Origin: Oenanthe sinensis
Taxonomy: Eukaryota; Streptophyta; Magnoliopsida; Apiales; Apiaceae
Reading direction: 5' to 3'
NCBI GenBank assembly: GCA_028671895.1
Contig: CM053813.1
Location: 47,214,501 to 47,278,500, forward strand
DNA: 64,000 nucleotides
The translations under genes and the position numbers were made by a program. Positions 47,920-59,056 of the stretch are shown here, in pieces. The notes beneath the pieces are model-generated. The model was not told where the DNA came from. It ran no database searches and worked only from the letters and a program-made list of their open reading frames with translations. Positions within the stretch are counted from its first letter, which is position 1, and the number at the start of each line of letters is the position of its first letter.

Positions 47920-49640
47920 TCCTGCTTTGTCATGCAAATGACTGTTGCATAGTATAAATAGTAGTAATAAATCGTCTTAACCAAAGTATAAATAGTGGTA
48001 ATAAGTCGTCTTAATTTGGTTAGTCGCAGTGACATTTGATCTTAATTTGTCTTGCGAATGAGTGTTGTTTGATCGTGCTCTTAACTTTTGTGTTCTGACT
48101 TGGTTCCTCCTGTCCCCGAAGAATGGCTGGCTATAGTGCTTAATCTTGTCTCGCTACTTGCACGCTACATTGTATGTTAGTAAATAGATTGTGTTAATTA
48201 GTTTAGGCAAGTAATCTATTAATTAGTTTAGGCAAGTGTGTTCGAAATTTATAATCTTAACTTGTCATGCAGATAAATGTTGCTTGATCGATCGTTGTAA
48301 CAAAACGTATCAGCAACGTTGATGATTCCACTGCCCACTGGTATTATTTTATTCTCCAAAAAATAAATAGAAGGTAATAAGTTTATTCAGTCAGAGTGTT
48401 ACATGCTCTCGAGATTGAAGTTTAAAATCAAAAATCTGATACAAGTTGCTGCTAAATAACATTAGAAATCAAAACTCAAAAATCAAATAAAAATTTAATA
48501 CTAGAAATTATTAAAATTGTGTTTCATTGCATAAGAGTATCGAGAAATCCCTTAACAATAATATCATATCCTATGTGACACAATTTTTTGCATCAATCAA
48601 TCCTATGGATGACTATATATAATTAATGTCTAAAACCTGGTAATAAAAAATATATAGACAGTGTTATAACCAATAACATTGGATTTTTAAATTTTTTGAT
48701 TATCTATCTTTTAACTAATCATTATAGCCAATCTCTTTGGAGATGATCGCTTCATTCGTAACGTACTCCAAATCTATCAGTTTACTCGTAAATAAGTACA
48801 ATGAAACTTAATAAATAATTAAAAGGATAAGGCAGAAAAGAATGTTGGTTTACATTGCAACTTATTATGAAATCAACCTAGTAACATTGATCTTATTTAT
48901 TCAGCAAATAAATCAAATCAACTACAAGTGTAACAAGTCAAACAAAAGCAACAACTTTAATTTTTAAAATAATTTAAGTAGTATTTAAATGTATAACATG
49001 TTGCACGGGTTAAATAATGCAACTTCATCGTACGTTAAGAACCAATCAACCAAATGCAACATAATCAACAAAAAGCGTCAAACCTTCCTTTTCTTCTTCT
49101 TCCACCTTGTGTAGATTTGCAGTTACATTCCACTAAAATAAACTAAGAAGTCTTTGAAAATCAACTGATCAAAATAAATTTGCAGGGGCATAAATTATTA
49201 TATATATGAAGAGGAAAATAAAATTTAAAAAATTTGAAGTCGGGACAATTTTTTTTCTTTTTAAAAGAGCACCCAACAAAAATAAGATACAAGGAGCACA
49301 AAAAAAAGTTTAAAATATACAACATAATGGACCCCCGGTGTATCCCTGCACACATAATGAAGATGCGGCCCTTCTAATTCCACATTCTCATAATGTACCT
49401 TTTTTTTTTTTGCATCCTAATTACTCATGTCCTCTCCTCTTAGGTTTTGAAGTGTAACATACGTTTAAAACTAAATGCAAAGATGTAAACAATCACATGG
49501 CCTTCCCTTCGTTAATCTCCAATTAAAGTTTAGTACGGTTGCTCTTAAAGTCACAAATATCGGGCTGGTATTTTTTTATTTAATTATATGGAAACTAAAT
49601 TTTATATAATTAGTTAATTACCATGGGGTTTACGAGGCTA
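47920..49640. other. VPE 3' flank, copy I of an older local duplication
   Basis: No gene. From about 47755 to 49830 the sequence is paralogous, in order, to 50095-51290, 57660-57874 and 58966-59160; the second copy is now split by a Copia and a hAT insertion. Confidence 0.65.
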
Positions 49641-49811
49641 TAAATACCATGACAGATTTAGCTTCCTAAGTATCTCATTTCATCGAAAGATAAAGATATA
49701 ACTAGAAATACACATATTACATATATCTCATATGGGCGGTCTCGGCCATTAGCAAATTTTTAGCCAGATATATGGGGTGACAAATTCACTTCTATCTCCA
49801 GAAATTTTGAA
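49639..49811 (+). pseudogene. Terpene synthase promoter and exon 1 relic
   Basis: Bases 49639-49811 align with the TATA box, leader and first exon of the terpene synthase at 58970-59150, including CTATAAATACCATGA and the coding block TCTCGGCCATTAGCA..TATATGGGGTGACAAATTCAC. The first ATG is changed to ATC, and a TAG replaces the codon after NF. The donor GT is still present, but no further exon follows; after about 49870 there is unrelated sequence. It is a decayed 5' fragment. Confidence 0.85.
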
Positions 49812-49864
49812 GTACTAATTTTCTATCGTCCTTTTAATCAAGTTTATTCGTGTATAAAAGTTTC

Positions 49865-50094
49865 GAATATTATTAATAGAGTAAATTGCAAAGTGGTGAC
49901 TGAATTTTACACTCATTTTCAAAAAAGTGGCCAGACTTTCAATTTTGCAAAATAATGGCCAGATTTGCATTTTTCCTTTCAAAAAGGTGGCTGGAGGCGA
50001 TTTTCAGCTTTTTGACAGGGGTAAAATGAGAAAACAATGCTAGAGGTCCTAAAAATTATTCAAAAAAAATCCCAAATTCACTTTACATTATTGC
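49865..50094. other. Filler at a duplication breakpoint
   Basis: About 230 bp with no match to either the terpene synthase or VPE copies. Its GAGTAAATTGCAAAGTGGTG and the partly repeated AAAAAAGTGGCCAGACTT / AAAAAGGTGGCTGGAG units look like a repeat family of unknown type. It ends TTTGCAG-like (ATTATTGCAG) right at the VPE fragment. Confidence 0.5.
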
Positions 50095-50241
50095 AGGTCA
50101 TTAACCCAATATGGTATGAAACACATGCGAGCATTTGCCAACATTTGCAACAAGAAGATCTCTCTTTCTGCGATGAAGGATGCTTGTACAGCTGTCTGTA
50201 GCCGGGAAAGTATAGCAGGAGTACATCAGATATCCACATAG
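50095..50241 (+). pseudogene. VPE last-exon fragment
   Basis: It starts in the middle of VPE exon 9 (GGTCATTAACCCAATATGG) and continues through MKHMRAFANICNKK and DACTAVCSRESIAGV. An in-frame TAG ends it eight codons before the normal end. Homology continues into the 3' flank to about 51290. No upstream VPE exon is present, so it is a truncated duplicate. Confidence 0.9.
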
Positions 50242-51870
50242 GGTGGCTATAGTTCTTAATCTTGCTTTGTCATGCAAATGACTGTTGTATAGTATATATA
50301 GTAGTAATAAGTCGTCTTAATTTAGTTAGTCGCAGTGACATTTGATCTTAATTTGTCATGTGAATGAGTGTTGTTTGATCGTTGCTCTTAACTTGTGTTG
50401 TAACTTGAATCCTCCTGTTCCCGAAGAATGGGCTGGCTATAGTGCTTAATCTTGTCTTTTGACTTGCATGCGACATTGTATGGTAGTAAATAGATTGTGT
50501 TAATTAGTTTAGGCAAGTGTGTTCGAAATTTATAAACTTAACTTGTCGTGCAGATTGATGTTGCCTGATCGATCGTGCAAAAATCACATATCTGATATCA
50601 CCAACGTTGATGATTCCCCTGCCCACTGGTATTATTTTATTCTCTAAAAGATAAATATAAGGTAATAAGTTTATTCAGTCAGAGATCAATAATTGAACGT
50701 GTTACATACTCTTGAGATAAAAAATATGATACAAGTAGCTGCTAAATAATATTAGAAAATCAAAAAAAATATTAATTTTAATATTAGTAATAATTAAAAT
50801 TGAGTATCGTTGGGTAAAAGTAGCTGCATTCGTCGCATACTCCAAATCTATCAGGAAAAATAAATAAATAATTACATGAAACTTAATAAATAATTAAAAT
50901 GATACTTGAGGCTTAGTTTGTGAAAAAAAGTTAGTTTCCATTGCAACTTTCGCGCCATCTTACACAACTGGAATTACCACCCAAAGTCTAGGTTCGATTC
51001 CAGCTGAGTGCATGGAAATAAACTGACCCGGACACCTGATAAAATATTATATAAACTAACAAAAAAAAAAAGAAGCAATAACTTTAATTTTTAATATATT
51101 TTAAGTAATATTTGATGGTATAACATGTTGCACGGGATAAATAATACAACTTAGGCAACATAATCAACAAAAAGCGTCACACCTTCCTCTTCCTCTTCCT
51201 CTTCCTCTTTTTCATTAAAACAAATTAAAAAGTCTTCGAAAATCAACTAATTGCAATCAAAATAATTGACTAAAATTAATGCTTTTTCCTAAAATTAAAA
51301 AGTATTTACAACTTTTGAAATGTAGTAATAATAGAGGATTAGAAACGAAGATTAAAAAAAATCTTTTATTATTATAATTTAGTATATTAGTGAGATTTTA
51401 AAATATCTAAATACGTATAATCCAACCTAATCCATGAATTTTTGAAATTCATTAGTGTTAATAAGTTTTTGAATACTCTTAAATTTTAATTGACTATTAA
51501 TCCTCCATTAAAATATTATTTAAAATGCATATCAAATACCCTCAAATTTTAAAATAAAATTAAAAATTCTGATTAAATACTCTTAGATTTTAATGAATAT
51601 TTTTAAATCTAAATTGAACACCTTTGAAATTTTAAAATCCAAAAAATACCGCATAATTGAATATGCCCCAAGATTATTATAGGCTCCTACTATACAAGTG
51701 GCTGCGTATTTAAATTTTTATAATTGAGAAGTACATAAAAATTAAGGAATATATAATACTGTATATTAAAAACACATATACGTGCTTCTAAGTATTAATC
51801 AGTGTCAATGCCCAAAATTAATAGCCAACGGAACTCCTTACTGTTGAATAATATGGAGGATTATTGCCCC

Positions 51871-52592
51871 CGTTAGAATTTGCAAACTCTCAGCTTAATA
51901 AATACAGCAGCTATATTTAAATATTAAGGTGGTAGTTTTTTTTCATGCATGCACTGATATATGAAGCAGAGAAAATTCCAGGTCTTCTGGGACATTAAAT
52001 GGAAGTAGCTATGTGTGTGTAATGCAGCAGCAGAAATATTTGACCCAGCTAGTGAAAACCTTATCAACTCCTCAATATATGGTGGCTGGCTGTGAAAAAC
52101 TAGATGATAAGAAAGAAGAAGAAAGGCAACAGCTGTTGGGTGTGAGGTCAAGCCTTGAATCCTGAAATAATGGTAGGCTATCCTTTGAATTCTGAAGACA
52201 CAGAAGACACAGACCTGGCCAGAAAACATGGAACTAAATATAGTATGAAAGGAAAACATGTCAACAACTGCAGGAAATAAGGTAGGCAAACAAATAGTGT
52301 ATATGCAATGAATGACGTTGCTGTGTATATTGAAGCTTATATATAAGGCTTGTCTGTTAGTACTATATTGTACAGAGTGAAAAATAGAAAAGCTAAGGTA
52401 GAAAAGAAAGAGCTGAAGCTCTCTGCATGTTTAAAAGATATAGAGGTTGTAGCCTGGTGTATCTTATCTTGTGTTGTAATAAAACAACTGTGTGTTTCCT
52501 TTAGTACTAAATCTCTATTATACAGTATATACATACTTAAGCAGGTCGCGTGAGTTAAAAAAAATTAGTTGAAGCCCATTACGTTTCCAACA
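51871..52592 (+). repeat. 5' LTR of the Copia element
   Basis: Starts CGTTAGAATTTGC, ends GTTTCCAACA. A promoter-like TATATATAAGG lies at about 52338-52348. Confidence 0.88.
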
Positions 52593-52594
52593 AG

Positions 52595-52606
52595 TGGCAT
52601 CAGAGC
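52595..52606 (+). other. Copia primer-binding site
   Basis: TGGCATCAGAGC, two bases after the LTR, complementary to plant initiator tRNA-Met except for one base. Confidence 0.85.
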
Positions 52607-52627
52607 TAAGGTTCTGTTCGAGAAAAA

Positions 52628-55600
52628 ATGGCGAATATGATGCAGCCCCAAATTCCAAAATTGACGGCTACAAATTATGGAAATTGGAGCATCCAAATGA
52701 AGGTGTTACTCGGTTCCTACGATAACTGGGATATTGTTGAAAATGGATATAACGAGCCCGAAGATGCTACCGCAGAAGCAGCTCTTCCGAATGCCGAGAA
52801 GATGGTGTTAAAGGAGTCCCGGAAAAAAGATAAAAAGGCATTGTTTACTATTTTTCAAGGTGTTGACGAATCAACCTTTGAAAAAATTTCTGAAGCCAAA
52901 ACAGCAAAAGACGCATGGGAGATTTTGCAGAAATCATTCCAAGGTGTCGAAAAAGTTAAAAAGGTGCGGCTCCAGGTACTACGTGGCGAGTTCGAAAATT
53001 TGAAAATGAAAAGTTCAGAAAATATTGGAGAATTTGTTACGCGTTTGAAAACGGTGACAAATGAAATGAAAAGGAACAGCGAAAGTCTTGATGATGTTCG
53101 GGTGATGGAAAAGCTTCTACGTCCGTTAACACGAAAATTTGATTATGTTGTTACAGCAATCGAGGAGTCAAAAGATTTGTCCAAAATTTCAATTGATGAG
53201 CTCGTAAGTTCTCTTCAAGCTCACGAATCACGGATGAACCAATATGATGATACAAATCATTTGGAAAAAGCATTGCAAAGTAAGGTGTCCATCGGTGAAA
53301 GCTCAGGCAATAACAATTATGTTCGTGGAAGAGGTGGCTTTAGAGGAGGCTACCGAGGTGGACGAGGACGTGGAAGGCAACCATTCAATAGAGGCCAGAA
53401 AAGTGAAGGCTATCGGCCATCCGGTCGTGGTCAAAATTTTAGAGGCCGAGGAAGAGGTGGATTCCAACAACGAGGTGATAAGTCTCAATTTCAATGTTAT
53501 AATTGCAATAAATATGGTCACTTCAGTTATGAGTGTAGAGCACCAAAGGTGAAAGAAAGAAGTTATTTTACAGCAGCAAAAGAAGATAAAGATGTTGGCA
53601 CTGCTATGTTCCTCACTTACAAAGGAGACGAGGAAAGCAAGAAGAATGTTTGGTATCTTGACTCAGGGGCCAGCAATCACATGACTGGACACAAAGATTT
53701 ATTTACGGAGATAGATGAGACCGTCAGCGGAGAAGTTACTTTTGGTGACTCGTCAAAAATTTCTGTTAAAGGGAAAGGTACAATTACGATTGTGTCAAAA
53801 AATGGTGAGAAAAGGTACATAAATGATGTTTATTATATACCTGCTTTGAAAAATAATATCATCAGTCTTGGCCAATTTGTGGAGAAAGGATACAATATAC
53901 AGATGGAGGATAATTCTCTCATCATCAGAAATCAGGTTCGAGAATTAATTGCAGATGTGGAGATGTCAAAGAATCGCCTGTTCACACTTGATATGCAGAC
54001 GAAGGTGCAGAAATGCTTAAAGTCGGTCATTAAAAATGATTCGTGGTTATGGCACTTGAGATTTGGTCATCTTGGATTTTCTGGTTTGAAACTATTGTCA
54101 AAGACAAAGATGGTGGACGGTTTGCTAGAAATCAATGAACCAGAAAATTTGTGTGAAGCATGTGTCAAGGGGAAGCAACACAGACAAAGTTTTCCCGTTA
54201 GAAAATCATGGAGAGCTAGGAGGCCCTTAGAGATTGTTCACACTGATATTGCCGGTCCATTTGATATTCCATCACTAGGTGGAAATAGATATTACCTAAC
54301 TTTTATTGATGACTTTAGCAGGAAAAGTTGGGTGTACATTCTGAAAGAAAAGTCGGAGGCTCTTGATAAATTCAAGGAGTTCAAAGCTTTGGCAGAGAAA
54401 CAGAGTGGCCAATATTTGAAGGTACTCCGATCAGACAGAGGAGGCGAGTATACTTCAAATCTATTTAAAAGCTTCTGCAGAGCACATGGAATTAATCATC
54501 AGCTGACAACGGCATATACTCCTCAACAAAATGGAGTTGCAGAGAGGAAGAATCGCACCATTCTAGACATGGCAAGGAGTATGGTGAAAGCGAAGCACAT
54601 GCCAAGAACTTTCTGGGCTGAAGCTGTTCAATGTGCAGTATATTTGTTGAATCGCTGTCCAACAAAAAGTGTCAAAAACAAAACTCCAAATGAAGCATGG
54701 AATGGAAGCAAACCATCAGTTGGACATCTCAGAATTTTTGGGTGTATTGCATATGCCCATGTTCCTGATCAGAAAAGAAAGAAGCTGGATGATAGAGGCG
54801 AAAAATGTATCTTTACTGGATATGATAAAAGGAGCAAGGCTTACAGACTCTATAATCCCCTGACGAAGAAATTAATCATTTCTCGAGATGTTGAGTTCGA
54901 TGAATCTGATTACTGGAGATGGAGCGAGGAAGAAAGAAAAGTTGCTGGTTTGTTTTTTCAGGATGAAGATGATGACGGTGAGGACACAAACATTGAAGAC
55001 GACGAGAATGATGATCAAACTCCTCCACCAAGTCCGAATCAATAAACTCCTATATCGACACCATCGACTGCAGGAAGCAGAAGTTCAGGGGGAGCACCAA
55101 GGAAAATGCGGAGTCTGGATAATATATATGAAGCAACAAGTCCGGTACAAACAACCTTTGATTATTCCTTGTTTTGTTTAATGGCTGAATGTGATCCAGT
55201 GACATTTGAAGAAGCTTCTGAAGAAAGCAAATGGAATAAAGCAATGGATGAAGAAATTGGTGCTATCAAGAAAAATGATACTTGAGAACTTACAAGTCTT
55301 CCAGAAGGGCACAAAGAAATTGGTGTCAAGTGGGTCTATAAGACCAAGACAAATCAAGAAGGTAAAGTGGAAAAACACAAGGCAAGGTTGGTAGCTAAAG
55401 GCTACAAGCAGAGATACGGAATTGACTATGATGAGGTATTCGCTCCAGTTGCAAGAGTTGATACAATCAGACTTCTTACAGCAATTGCAGCTCAGAATCA
55501 GTGGAAGATTTATCAGATGGATGTGAAATCCGCATTCCTGAATGGATATCTTGAAGAAGAAGTCTATATTGAGCAGCCTCCCGGATATGTTAAGAAAGAC

Positions 55601-56725
55601 CAGGAAGATAAAGTCTACAGACTGAAGAAAGCCTTATATGGGTTGAAGCAAGCTCCGCGAGCATGGAATACACGGGTTGATGAATACTTTCAGAAGAATG
55701 GTTTTGTGAAGAGTCCGTACGAGCATGCCCTCTACACAAAAACAAATTCAGGGGGAGATATTATGATCGTCTGCTTATATGTGGATGACATGATCTTTAC
55801 CGGAAATAACCCTGGTATGTTCGATGATTTTAAGAAAGTTATGACTAACGAATTTGAGATGACAGATATTGGTCAAATGTCTTACTTTCTTGGAGTCGAA
55901 GTCAAGCAAAGCAAAGATGGGATTTTTATGTCACAGAAAAAATATGCAGAGCAGATTTTAAAGAAATTCAGAATGGAGGAATGCAAGCCGGTGAGCACAC
56001 CAGCAGAAGCAAGCATAAAACTCAGAATTGATTCAACGAGGGAGTCGGTAAATCCGACATTGTTCAAAAGTTTGGTTGGAAGTCTGAGGTACCTAGCTTT
56101 TACTCGTCCAGATATCATGTATGCAGTTGGACTGGTTAGTAGGTACATGGAGAAGCCGAAGCAAGATCACTTCATGGCAGCTAAAAGAATTTTGAGATAC
56201 ATTAAAGGTACACTTGATCATGGTCTATTTTACACGCATTCTCAGGATTCAAAATTAGTTGGCTACTCAGATAGTGATTATGGTGGTGATTTGGATGACG
56301 GGAAAAGCACTTCTGGATATGCTTTTCATATTGGTTCGGGAATATTTTCGTGGTCATCAAAGAAGCAGCAAACAGTTGCTCTCTCAACATGTGAGGCAGA
56401 ATACATTGCAGCAGCAGCGTGCGCGTGTCAAGCTATGTGGCTAGGCTACATATTGGGCGAGTTAAATCTTGTAAAGGAAGATCCGGTTACTATTTATGTG
56501 GATAATAAATCTTCTATTTCACTTGCGAAAAATCCGGTGTCCCATAGTCGAAGCAAGCACATAAATATAAAATATCATTTTATTCGAGAGCAGGTGAACG
56601 AGAAAATTGTGGAACTGGTGCACTGCAGGATTGAAGAAAATTTAGCGGATATTTTTACCAAGCCATTGAAGCCAGATGTATTTCAGAAAATGAAAGAAAA
56701 GCTTGGAATGCAAAGTCGAGTTTGA
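52628..56725 (+). pseudogene. Copia gag-pol with two in-frame stops
   Basis: The frame spans 1366 codons. Domain order is Copia-type. Gag comes first (LTATNYGNWSIQMKVLLGSY) with an RGG-rich stretch and zinc knuckle CYNCNKYGHFSYEC. The protease is at WYLDSGASNHMTG. The integrase has H-H-C-C (WHLRFGHLG..CEACVKGK) and the D,D,E core (HTDIAGPF, LRSDRGGEY, TPQQNGVAERKNRT). The reverse transcriptase has MDVKSAFLNGYLEEEVYIEQ and CLYVDDMIFTGN, followed by RNase H (GYSDSDYGGD, STCEAEYIAAAACACQAMW). Stops interrupt it at 55043-55045 (TAA after SPNQ) and 55283-55285 (TGA where the family has Trp, NDT-stop-ELTSLPEGHK). Both lie between integrase and RT; no frameshift is seen. Confidence 0.93.
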
Positions 56726-56732
56726 AGGGGAG
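56722..56732 (+). other. Copia polypurine tract
   Basis: TTGAAGGGGAG immediately before the 3' LTR TGTTAGAA, next to the gag-pol stop codon. Confidence 0.8.
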
Positions 56733-57450
56733 TGTTAGAATTTGCAAACTCTCAGCTTAATAAATACAGCAGCTATATTTAAATATTAAGGTGGTAGTTT
56801 TTTCATGCATGCACTGATATATGAAGCAGAGAAAATTCCAGGTCTTCTGGGACATTAAATGGAAGTAGCTATGTGTGTGTAATGCAGCAGCAGAAATATT
56901 TGACCCAGCTAGTGAAAACCTTATCAACTCCTCAATATATGGTGGCTGGCTGTGAAAAACTAGATGATAAGAAAGAAGAAGAAAGGCAACAGCTGTTGGG
57001 TGTGAGGTCAAGCCTTGAATCCTGAAATAATGGTAGGCTATCCTTTGAATTCTGAAGACACAGAAGACACAGACCTGGCCAGAAAACATGGAACTAAATA
57101 TAGTATGAAAGGAAAACATGTCAACAACTGCAGGAAATAAGGTAGGCAAACAAATAGTGTATATGCAATGAATGACGTTGCTGTGTATATTGAAGCTTAT
57201 ATATAAGGCTTGTCTGTTAGTACTATATTGTACAGAGTGAAAAATAGAAAAGCTAAGGTAGAAAAGAAAGAGCTGAAGCTCTCTGCATGTTTAAAAGATA
57301 TAGAGGCTGTAGCCTGGTGTATCTTATCTTGTGTTGTAATAAAACAACTGTGTGTTTCCTTTAGTACTAAATCTCTATTATACAGTATATACATACTTAA
57401 GCAGGTCGCGTGAGTTAAAAAAAATTAGTTGAAGCCCATTACGTTTCCAA
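56733..57450 (+). repeat. 3' LTR of the Copia element
   Basis: Starts TGTTAGAATTTGC and ends GTTTCCAA, directly followed by GAGTTTCATA flank. Confidence 0.88.
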
Positions 57451-57874
57451 GAGTTTCATATAAGTTATTTATAAACTAGAAATTATATAAAATTTTCAAA
57501 TTTATAAATTATTTATAAAATAAACGAAACAGACTCATAGTCTTCTAAATATTTTATTTTATGTAATTTGATCCAAAATTCAATTGATTTAGGTTTAAAT
57601 GTTAAAATTTGAATATATTTCTAAAATTGAAAAATATTTGCATTTGAATTTCACCGAGAGAAATGCATCTGTTGCGCGCCATCCGTGAATATAATGGACG
57701 CTTTGTTTTTTCTTTTTTTGCAGCCTAAATGTCATGGCGGGCGGTGTAGGTTTTGAAGTGAACAAATAATCTCCGATTAAGATTTAGTATAGTCGTTCTT
57801 AAAGTCGCAAATAATAGGCTGGTGTTTTTATTTTATTATATGGGAAGTAAATTTTATATAATTACCATGGGGTT
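57451..57874. other. Upstream region of the terpene synthase, outer part
   Basis: From about 57715 it parallels 49408-49630 (shared AGGTTTTGAAGTG, ATTTAGTA..GTTCTTAAAGTC, TAGGCTGGT). No gene. Confidence 0.6.
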
Positions 57875-58957
57875 CAGGGTCGCCGACCCTGACAAATTCA
57901 AAGTCCCAAACGAATCAAAATTTTGTACTCAAGTCACTATTTTTTTTTACTTACAAACAAGATTATTTTTGAAAGATTTGCTCAATTGTCGAATCCCACA
58001 GTAGTAAGATTGCTAGAATGCTTTATGGCATTCACCTTGAGATTAAACAACTTACAACAAAAGCAAAAAACTTTATTCACAACTTTCGAATAAATAAGTC
58101 ATCTTCTATCTTGTTTCTCCCTATTACCCAATTTTTGAGTGTAATATGAGCGTGTAAAATGTCTTCTATTAGCATCACGTGGAGAAGAATCATCATCAAT
58201 TACCTGAACTCTTACCGGACCTTTCTCAACATTGAAATCTCTAAATTTGTTATCGATTTTATCCCAATTTCCAGGATTATAGATATCTATGTAATCATCT
58301 TCCTGAGTTTTGTTCTCATGGAGACCATTATCCTCTTTTTCGTTGTAAGACAATAATTTCTCTTCATCAACAATTGGGTTCTCAGTATTAACCATATTTT
58401 CATCTTCTTTGACTTCTCTAATGTTAATATTTTGACTTCCACCACTAACATTAACATCTTCATTATCGGTGGAAGCTGTTGATTTCATAAACCTAAGAAG
58501 TTCTCCACTTTTTGTATAATCTTTTAAAAAATCAACCTTTTTTATTGATTTTTCTTCCTTCGGCTCCAGATCGATGTTTTAATCCTAACTAAATGTCACT
58601 GTAATTAGGGATTTGGAAGCCAGTGATAATAAGAAGAGGAAGCGTTAGTTTTTATAAAATATGGAGATTGATATCTAATATTTACATATCTTTAATTTTA
58701 TTGTGCTTCTTTACATAAACAAAAACAAAAAAGAAATTATTTTGGCCCTAATTATTATTATTATTATTTGGTTCTTATATCTTAAAAAAATTTGGTGTTC
58801 TTTTATAAAATTATTGTGCCCCTAATTTTTTTTTATGCATCTACATATATTTTTTTAATTTTTTTCACTCTTTTATAAAAAAAAATGTGCCCCTATTTTT
58901 TTATTTTTTGATGCCCCATTCAAGAGTATAAGCCGCTTGATCTCAGGCCCGGCTCTG
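57875..58957 (-). mobile_element. Tip100-like hAT element with perfect 8-bp TSD
   Basis: 1083 bp between direct copies of ATGGGGTT (57867-57874 and 58958-58965). The ends are CAGGGTCGCCGACCCTGA and, inverted, CAGAGCCGGGCCTGAGAT, of the CAGRGCCGGSCCTGA type. The same place in the duplicate copy at about 49630 is uninterrupted, which gives an empty-site control. It carries only the N-terminal part of a transposase gene and is non-autonomous. Confidence 0.92.
58099..58488 (-). pseudogene. N-terminal fragment of a TTF-type hAT transposase
   Basis: On minus, an acidic N-terminus is followed by DIYNPGNWDKIDNKFRDF, VEKGPVRVQ and RRHFTRSYYTQKLGN. This is the pattern of the TTF-type zinc-finger region found in zinc finger MYM-type-like hAT transposases. 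The usual continuation (WLVYS and the zinc-binding Cys residues) and the catalytic domain are absent, so it is an internally deleted gene. Confidence 0.75.
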
Positions 58958-58971
58958 ATGGGGTTTACAAG

Positions 58972-58981
58972 TCTATAAATA
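58972..58981 (+). promoter_or_regulatory. TATA box of the terpene synthase
   Basis: CTATAAATAC, about 80 bp before the ATG and 15 bp downstream of the hAT end; conserved in the relic copy at about 49640. Confidence 0.75.
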
Positions 58982-59056
58982 CCATGATGGATTTAGCTTC
59001 CTAAGTATCTCATTTCATCAGAAGATAAAGATATAACCACGAGTACACATATACAT

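Larger units (their letters stand above)
51871..57450 (+). mobile_element. Ty1/Copia LTR retrotransposon, young but defective
   Basis: The 5' LTR is 51871-52592 and the 3' LTR 56733-57450. Between the LTRs lie a primer-binding site, one gag-pol reading frame broken by two stops, and a polypurine tract. The LTRs differ by one internal substitution (52447 T / 57307 C), a T8/T6 run difference and terminal bases, so the insertion is recent. No 5-bp target duplication is visible (flanks TGCCC and GAGTT). The first base of the 5' LTR is C instead of T, and the 3' LTR lacks the final CA. Confidence 0.93.

Noticed and set aside
51924..52289. Minus-strand frame in the Copia LTR (also 56757-57149)
   Set aside because: Antisense frame inside an LTR, repeated because the LTR is repeated.
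58159..58356. Plus-strand frame opposite the hAT transposase fragment
   Set aside because: Shadow of the minus-strand transposase sequence, which has the recognisable zinc-finger region.
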